Position numbers and translations under genes: made by a program. The notes under the pieces are model-generated. The model saw only the letters and a list, made by a program, of their open reading frames with translations, searched no databases and was not told where the DNA came from. From Pyrinomonadaceae bacterium (GTDB lineage Bacteria > Acidobacteriota > Blastocatellia > Pyrinomonadales > Pyrinomonadaceae), in contig JAIBCC010000023.1 of NCBI GenBank assembly GCA_019694395.1, forward strand, positions 47,327 through 111,326: a stretch of 64,000 nt of DNA, written 5' to 3'. Each line of letters begins with the position of its first letter. Positions within the stretch are counted from its first letter, which is position 1. Positions 60,842 to 64,000 of this stretch are shown here, in pieces.

Positions 60842-62488
60842 TTATTTCGGCAAAGGTTTATCAACTGTCGGACGTGTCGCACGATTTGCCAGCTCCCATC
60901 CGGTTGCCATAATTGTCCGCGCCACCTTTTCCATTTGCTCAAAATTTATTTTTTCAACCGAATCCGACGGTTGGTGATAATCGGCGTGGTCGCCGTCCAT
61001 ATAGAAAATGATCGGAACGCCTTTGCGGGCATAGTTGTAATGATCTGAGCGATAAAAATATTGTTCGGGATCATTCGGATCATCGTATTTGTAATTAAAT
61101 TGCAGATTCAAAAAGGCTTTGTTGGTGGCTTCGCTCAATTCGCCAAGCTCGGTTGACATCATTTTTGAACCAATTAAGAAAACTTCACCCGGCTTCGGCA
61201 AATTTTTATTTCGCGGATGATTTTCGTCACCTGGATTTTGATAACGCCCGATCATATCAATATTTAGTTCAGTAATGATCTGATTGATCGGCACGGTCGG
61301 ATGGTCGGTATAATAATCGCTGCCCCACAAACCTTTTTCCTCGCCTGCGTGCCAGATGAAAAGCATTGAGCGTTTCGGGCGTTGTGAGCCTTTGGCAAAG
61401 GCTTCGGCAATGGACAGAACCGAAACCGTTCCCGAACCGTCATCGTCTGCTCCATTCCAGATTTTATCGGGACCGGGTGCATTTGGATTCATTCCAACGT
61501 GGTCGTAATGTGCACCGATAGCAACATATTCATTTTTCAAAGTCGCGTCCGAACCTTCCAAAATTCCGACTACGTTTTGGGTAAAAGTATCTTCGGTTTT
61601 GATTGAGGTTGTGAGACTGACTTTTTTATTTGCATTCAATTCAAAAGGTTCGATGAAATCCTGCGCCATTGCGCGACTGTAAACACTTAAACCGTTTGAC
61701 TTTTCGCCTTGGAAAAGAGCATTTATTAAACGCGGAGAAGCTGTCAGAATAGGAATTGTGATTTGAGTTTGCGGCGTTCCGAATTGCAATCCGCCTTTTT
61801 CAGTTTGGGTTTGAACGGCATTTCTCCAGTTGGCTAATTCGTTGTAAGAACCAATTAAAATAACGGCTTTTGCGCCTTTCATTTGGGCGTAAAGTGTCGG
61901 ACTTGCCCAATCCACACCTTGCTTTCCGCCCTGTAAATCGTTGAAAGTTACGCCTTTTGGCAATGAGTTGTAAGCAATAACTACTTTATCTTTGACATCA
62001 ATATTCTGTAACGCATCAATATTTTTAGATTTGATAAACCAACCGTGCCCGACATAAACGACATTTGCATTGGAAACATTTCCGGCTACATAGCTTGTCA
62101 GAAAATCATCACCGTAATTGAAGGTTTGATTATTCAAGATTAAACGAGAGTTTTGTGCATCAATTTTATTTCGCTTGAGCGGAACTTTTTGAAAATAAGT
62201 GCCATTGTCTCCGGCTGGTTTAATACCAAACCGTTTCAAATGTTGAGCAATATAAAGTGCCGCAATATCAAGTCCGCGTGAAGGCGTATCGCGTCCTTCG
62301 AGCTCATCGGAAGCGATAAATTCCAAATGATTTCTGAGTTGTTCTGCCGTCACACCGTCAGTATTTCCAAAAGTCGGTTTAGCCGGAGCCGCAGACGTTT
62401 TACCCGGTTTGGCTTTTGTTTGCGCTTTAGCGGAAATTCCGCTTAAAACGAATAATAAAATTAAGATTAGTGCCGATATTTTCTTCAT
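60842..62488 (-). CDS. Exported M28 peptidase with PA domain
   Basis: This 548-residue zinc aminopeptidase-like protein has a signal peptide (1-22). The catalytic residues are clear: IGAHYDHVGMN (His), NGADDDGSGTVSV (Asp), WHAGEEKGLWGSDYY (general-base Glu and Glu ligand), LNIDMIGRY (Asp) and GDHADYHQPSDS (last His). A PA insert lies near residues 145-235 (KNIDALQNIDVKDKVVIAYNS). The family removes N-terminal amino acids. It is 83 bp downstream of the beta-propeller gene. This is the second M28 enzyme of the window but is not a close copy of the one at 56.5 kb. Confidence 0.94.
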   Translation of the reverse strand: MKKISALILILLFVLSGISAKAQTKAKPGKTSAAPAKPTFGNTDGVTAEQLRNHLEFIASDELEGRDTPSRGLDIAALYIAQHLKRFGIKPAGDNGTYFQKVPLKRNKIDAQNSRLILNNQTFNYGDDFLTSYVAGNVSNANVVYVGHGWFIKSKNIDALQNIDVKDKVVIAYNSLPKGVTFNDLQGGKQGVDWASPTLYAQMKGAKAVILIGSYNELANWRNAVQTQTEKGGLQFGTPQTQITIPILTASPRLINALFQGEKSNGLSVYSRAMAQDFIEPFELNANKKVSLTTSIKTEDTFTQNVVGILEGSDATLKNEYVAIGAHYDHVGMNPNAPGPDKIWNGADDDGSGTVSVLSIAEAFAKGSQRPKRSMLFIWHAGEEKGLWGSDYYTDHPTVPINQIITELNIDMIGRYQNPGDENHPRNKNLPKPGEVFLIGSKMMSTELGELSEATNKAFLNLQFNYKYDDPNDPEQYFYRSDHYNYARKGVPIIFYMDGDHADYHQPSDSVEKINFEQMEKVARTIMATGWELANRATRPTVDKPLPK

Positions 62489-62494
62489 TTAATT

Positions 62495-62571
62495 CGATTT
62501 TTGATCTTCGACCTTTGATTTTTGATCTTTGATTGAAACTCCCTACTCCTTACTCTCTACTCCCCACTTCT
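62495..62571. repeat. Low-complexity repeat stretch between the M28 and propeller genes
   Basis: The stretch 62495-62534 is built of TTTGATC and TTGATTT units and shares 22 identical bp (62513-62534) with 22491-22512. It is followed by a CTACTCC/TTACTCT-type simple repeat at 62540-62571. Nothing else is seen here. Confidence 0.7.
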
Positions 62572-63579
62572 TCACATTCCCCAAACGGCAATCCCATCCG
62601 GTGCTTGCCCCGTTTCAACTTTGCTGATGACCTCACCTTTTTCCAAATCAATTTTCAAGACAAAATCGTTTTGAACAGCTGAAACAAAAGCGGTTTTGCC
62701 ATCTTTCGTAAAGACAATTCCAAGCGGAACGCTTTCTAGTTTGATACGTTTCAATTCTTTTCTGGAAGTAACATCAATAATTGCCAGTTCCTTGGTATTG
62801 GGGATTGTGGCAACGACTTGTTTACCATCAGGGGTGAACTTTACTCGATACGGACGTTCGCCAAGAGTAATTCTTCCCGCCACTTTATTTTGAGATGTAT
62901 CAACAATATCTATACCGTTATCTACATTTAAGCCAACCCAAACTTCTTTGCCGTCCGGCGAAAGATCAATCGCTTCGGGTTGTTTGCCGACCGGAATATG
63001 CGTAATTTTTGAACCGGCGGGCGGAACATTGGCAAATTCAAAAGCCGTCACCGAATCAGACCCGATATTGGCGGTAAAAAATCTTTTTTGGTCAACCGTT
63101 CCGACAACCATATGGCTTGTGTTCTGTCCGGTTCCCATCAGCCAATCTACTTTGTCAGCAGTCACATCGTAACGCACGATCAAACGATTTGTTTCCGATG
63201 TAAAATAAACCTTTCCGCCCAATTCGACGATTCCGTGCGGACGCATCAGCGGCAATAAATTCACCCGCCGCAGTTCTTTTTGAGCAACCACATCAATTAC
63301 CGAAAACGAATTTCCCGGAGTTTGTGCGCCGTAATTGGCAACGATTGCCGTTTTTCCGTCCGACAATAAAATTACTTCGTGCGGATTGTCGCCGGTTGGA
63401 ACTTTGCCCAGAACTTTCATTTCGTTGGCATCAATAATTGCCAGAGTGCTCTCGGCTTTATTGAGCGCAACTAAAACAGGTTTATTGTTTTGTCCGATAA
63501 CTATGACATAATTCCGCCAACAGATGATTACCGAGAAAGCGAGCAGAAAAAGAACTTTGAATTTGGTTCGATTAGCCAT
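62572..63579 (-). CDS. Exported YVTN-type beta-propeller protein
   Basis: This 335-residue protein has an N-terminal signal or anchor (FKVLFLLAFSVIICWRNYVIV). About seven propeller blades follow, with the YVTN/lactonase-like pattern, for example VLVALNKAESTLAIIDANEM, TAIVANYGAQTPGNSFSVID, KEVWVGLNVDNGIDIVDTSQ and GKQVVATIPNTKELAIIDVT. Related proteins are 6-phosphogluconolactonase-like or surface-layer propellers. No catalytic residues can be assigned, so binding or unknown function is safer. The 420 bp to its right contain only hairpins and a short frame. Confidence 0.85.
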   Translation of the reverse strand: MANRTKFKVLFLLAFSVIICWRNYVIVIGQNNKPVLVALNKAESTLAIIDANEMKVLGKVPTGDNPHEVILLSDGKTAIVANYGAQTPGNSFSVIDVVAQKELRRVNLLPLMRPHGIVELGGKVYFTSETNRLIVRYDVTADKVDWLMGTGQNTSHMVVGTVDQKRFFTANIGSDSVTAFEFANVPPAGSKITHIPVGKQPEAIDLSPDGKEVWVGLNVDNGIDIVDTSQNKVAGRITLGERPYRVKFTPDGKQVVATIPNTKELAIIDVTSRKELKRIKLESVPLGIVFTKDGKTAFVSAVQNDFVLKIDLEKGEVISKVETGQAPDGIAVWGM

Positions 63580-63774
63580 AGTTATTTTGACGAAATTAAG
63601 TGTCTCGGTGAGTTTAACGGCTTTTTAAAAAGTTGAAAGCAAAATGTGACGAAGCGAAACTCTTGGTGACAAGATGTTTCAGAATTCGGATAAAGATGTG
63701 AAACAGTTATTTGGATTACAGGCGAAAAATTGGATTTGGGTTAATCCTTATTCATAACCTAACTTTGGGATGAG

Positions 63775-63889
63775 CCATTGAAAATGGCGGGATTTTTGTA
63801 GCCCACAGAGAACCTGTGGGAACACATTCAAACATCCGTTTCAGCCATTAAAAATGATGGCATAAATTTATGCCGTTCTTTTCAAGAAC
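63775..63889. repeat. Cluster of five short hairpins at right edge
   Basis: Consecutive inverted repeats are GCCATT/AATGGC (63775-63789), CCCACAG/CTGTGGG (63802-63820), GCCATtaaaaATGATGGC, the perfect 16-bp palindrome GGCATAAATTTATGCC (63859-63874) and GTTCTT/AAGAAC (63875-63889). The surroundings (63590-64000) contain no plausible long gene. This could be an RNA leader or an eroded repeat element. Confidence 0.65.
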
Positions 63890-63902
63890 TCCAAACATTT
63901 AT

Positions 63903-63947
63903 TTACTTTGTCCCATAACTGGCGACATTAGTTTCTACACAAGTCAT
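63903..63947 (-). CDS. Possible short peptide with strong RBS
   Basis: A 14-codon frame (MTCVETNVASYGTK) starts at ATG 63947, with AAGGAGGT (63952-63959 on the minus strand) as a near-perfect Shine-Dalgarno at proper spacing. It is followed by the hairpin cluster. It may be a leader peptide, a remnant of a longer gene, or chance. It is too short to judge. Confidence 0.25.
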   Translation of the reverse strand: MTCVETNVASYGTK

Positions 63948-64000
63948 TTGACCTCCTTGAAGTTTGGTTTGTCGCCCAAAATATCTAAAACCCCTTTGGC

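Noticed and set aside
62495..62571. CRISPR array
   Set aside because: The repeats are simple-sequence units of varying length without spacers of regular size. No cas gene is present in the window.

Overview
The window looks like a chromosomal segment of a low-GC (roughly 40%, by eye) Gram-negative heterotroph with a very large secretome. The family mix includes Tricorn-like S41 peptidases with PD40 propellers, CRTAC1/ASPIC-UnbV proteins, exported amidohydrolases, many exported class C beta-lactamase-fold hydrolases and many SnoaL/NTF2-like proteins. This best fits Acidobacteriota, perhaps class Blastocatellia. That placement is inference from gene content; no marker that fixes taxonomy is complete here.

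Layout. The left edge holds the 3' part of recA, then a tRNA-Phe(GAA) with a good promoter, then a two-gene DrrAB/Nat-type ABC exporter on the plus strand. From about 2.4 kb to the right edge nearly everything is on the minus strand, with dps (23.0 kb) the only plus-strand gene. Region 2.4-22.9 kb carries a stand-alone LigD phosphoesterase-type protein, a TPR protein, a CRTAC1 protein, a cytochrome c, a glucoamylase-esterase fusion, two tandem Tricorn-like peptidases and a glycogen-debranching enzyme. Region 23.6-36.1 kb is a run of exported hydrolases: two beta-lactamase-fold proteins, a TAP-like hydrolase, an S41-like protein, a dienelactone-hydrolase-like TPR protein, an intradiol dioxygenase, an esterase and an MBL-fold protein. 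Region 38.2-52.0 kb is ten genes with gaps of at most 18 bp and looks like one long operon; it holds four exported or Tat-type amidohydrolases, one fused to an alpha/beta hydrolase. Region 52.2-63.6 kb adds an Xaa-Pro peptidase, two M28 peptidases, two more beta-lactamase-fold proteins, an MBL protein, an LRR protein and a beta-propeller.

Most of these proteins start with a Sec or Tat signal, so the segment reads as an export-directed degradation island for peptides, alpha-glucans and small esters or amides. Most functional assignments are at family level only.

The most striking find is at 36194-37057. A two-domain exported thioredoxin-like gene is interrupted by an in-frame TGA at 36944-36946. 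The TGA sits exactly where the nucleophilic Cys of a thioredoxin WAxxCxxC motif belongs (here WAYT-U-SLS). It is followed at once by a stem-loop matching the bacterial SECIS layout: apical loop AGUU, 18 nt after the UGA. I interpret it as a selenoprotein with a UxxS active site that start-to-stop gene calling would truncate. It overlaps by one base an unknown exported helical gene. Other points of note are a PerR/Fur-type 7-1-7 box on the dps -10 element, a possible small RNA ending in a UUCG terminator against the LigD-PE start codon, several dispersed inverted repeats, and two unusual enzyme fusions.
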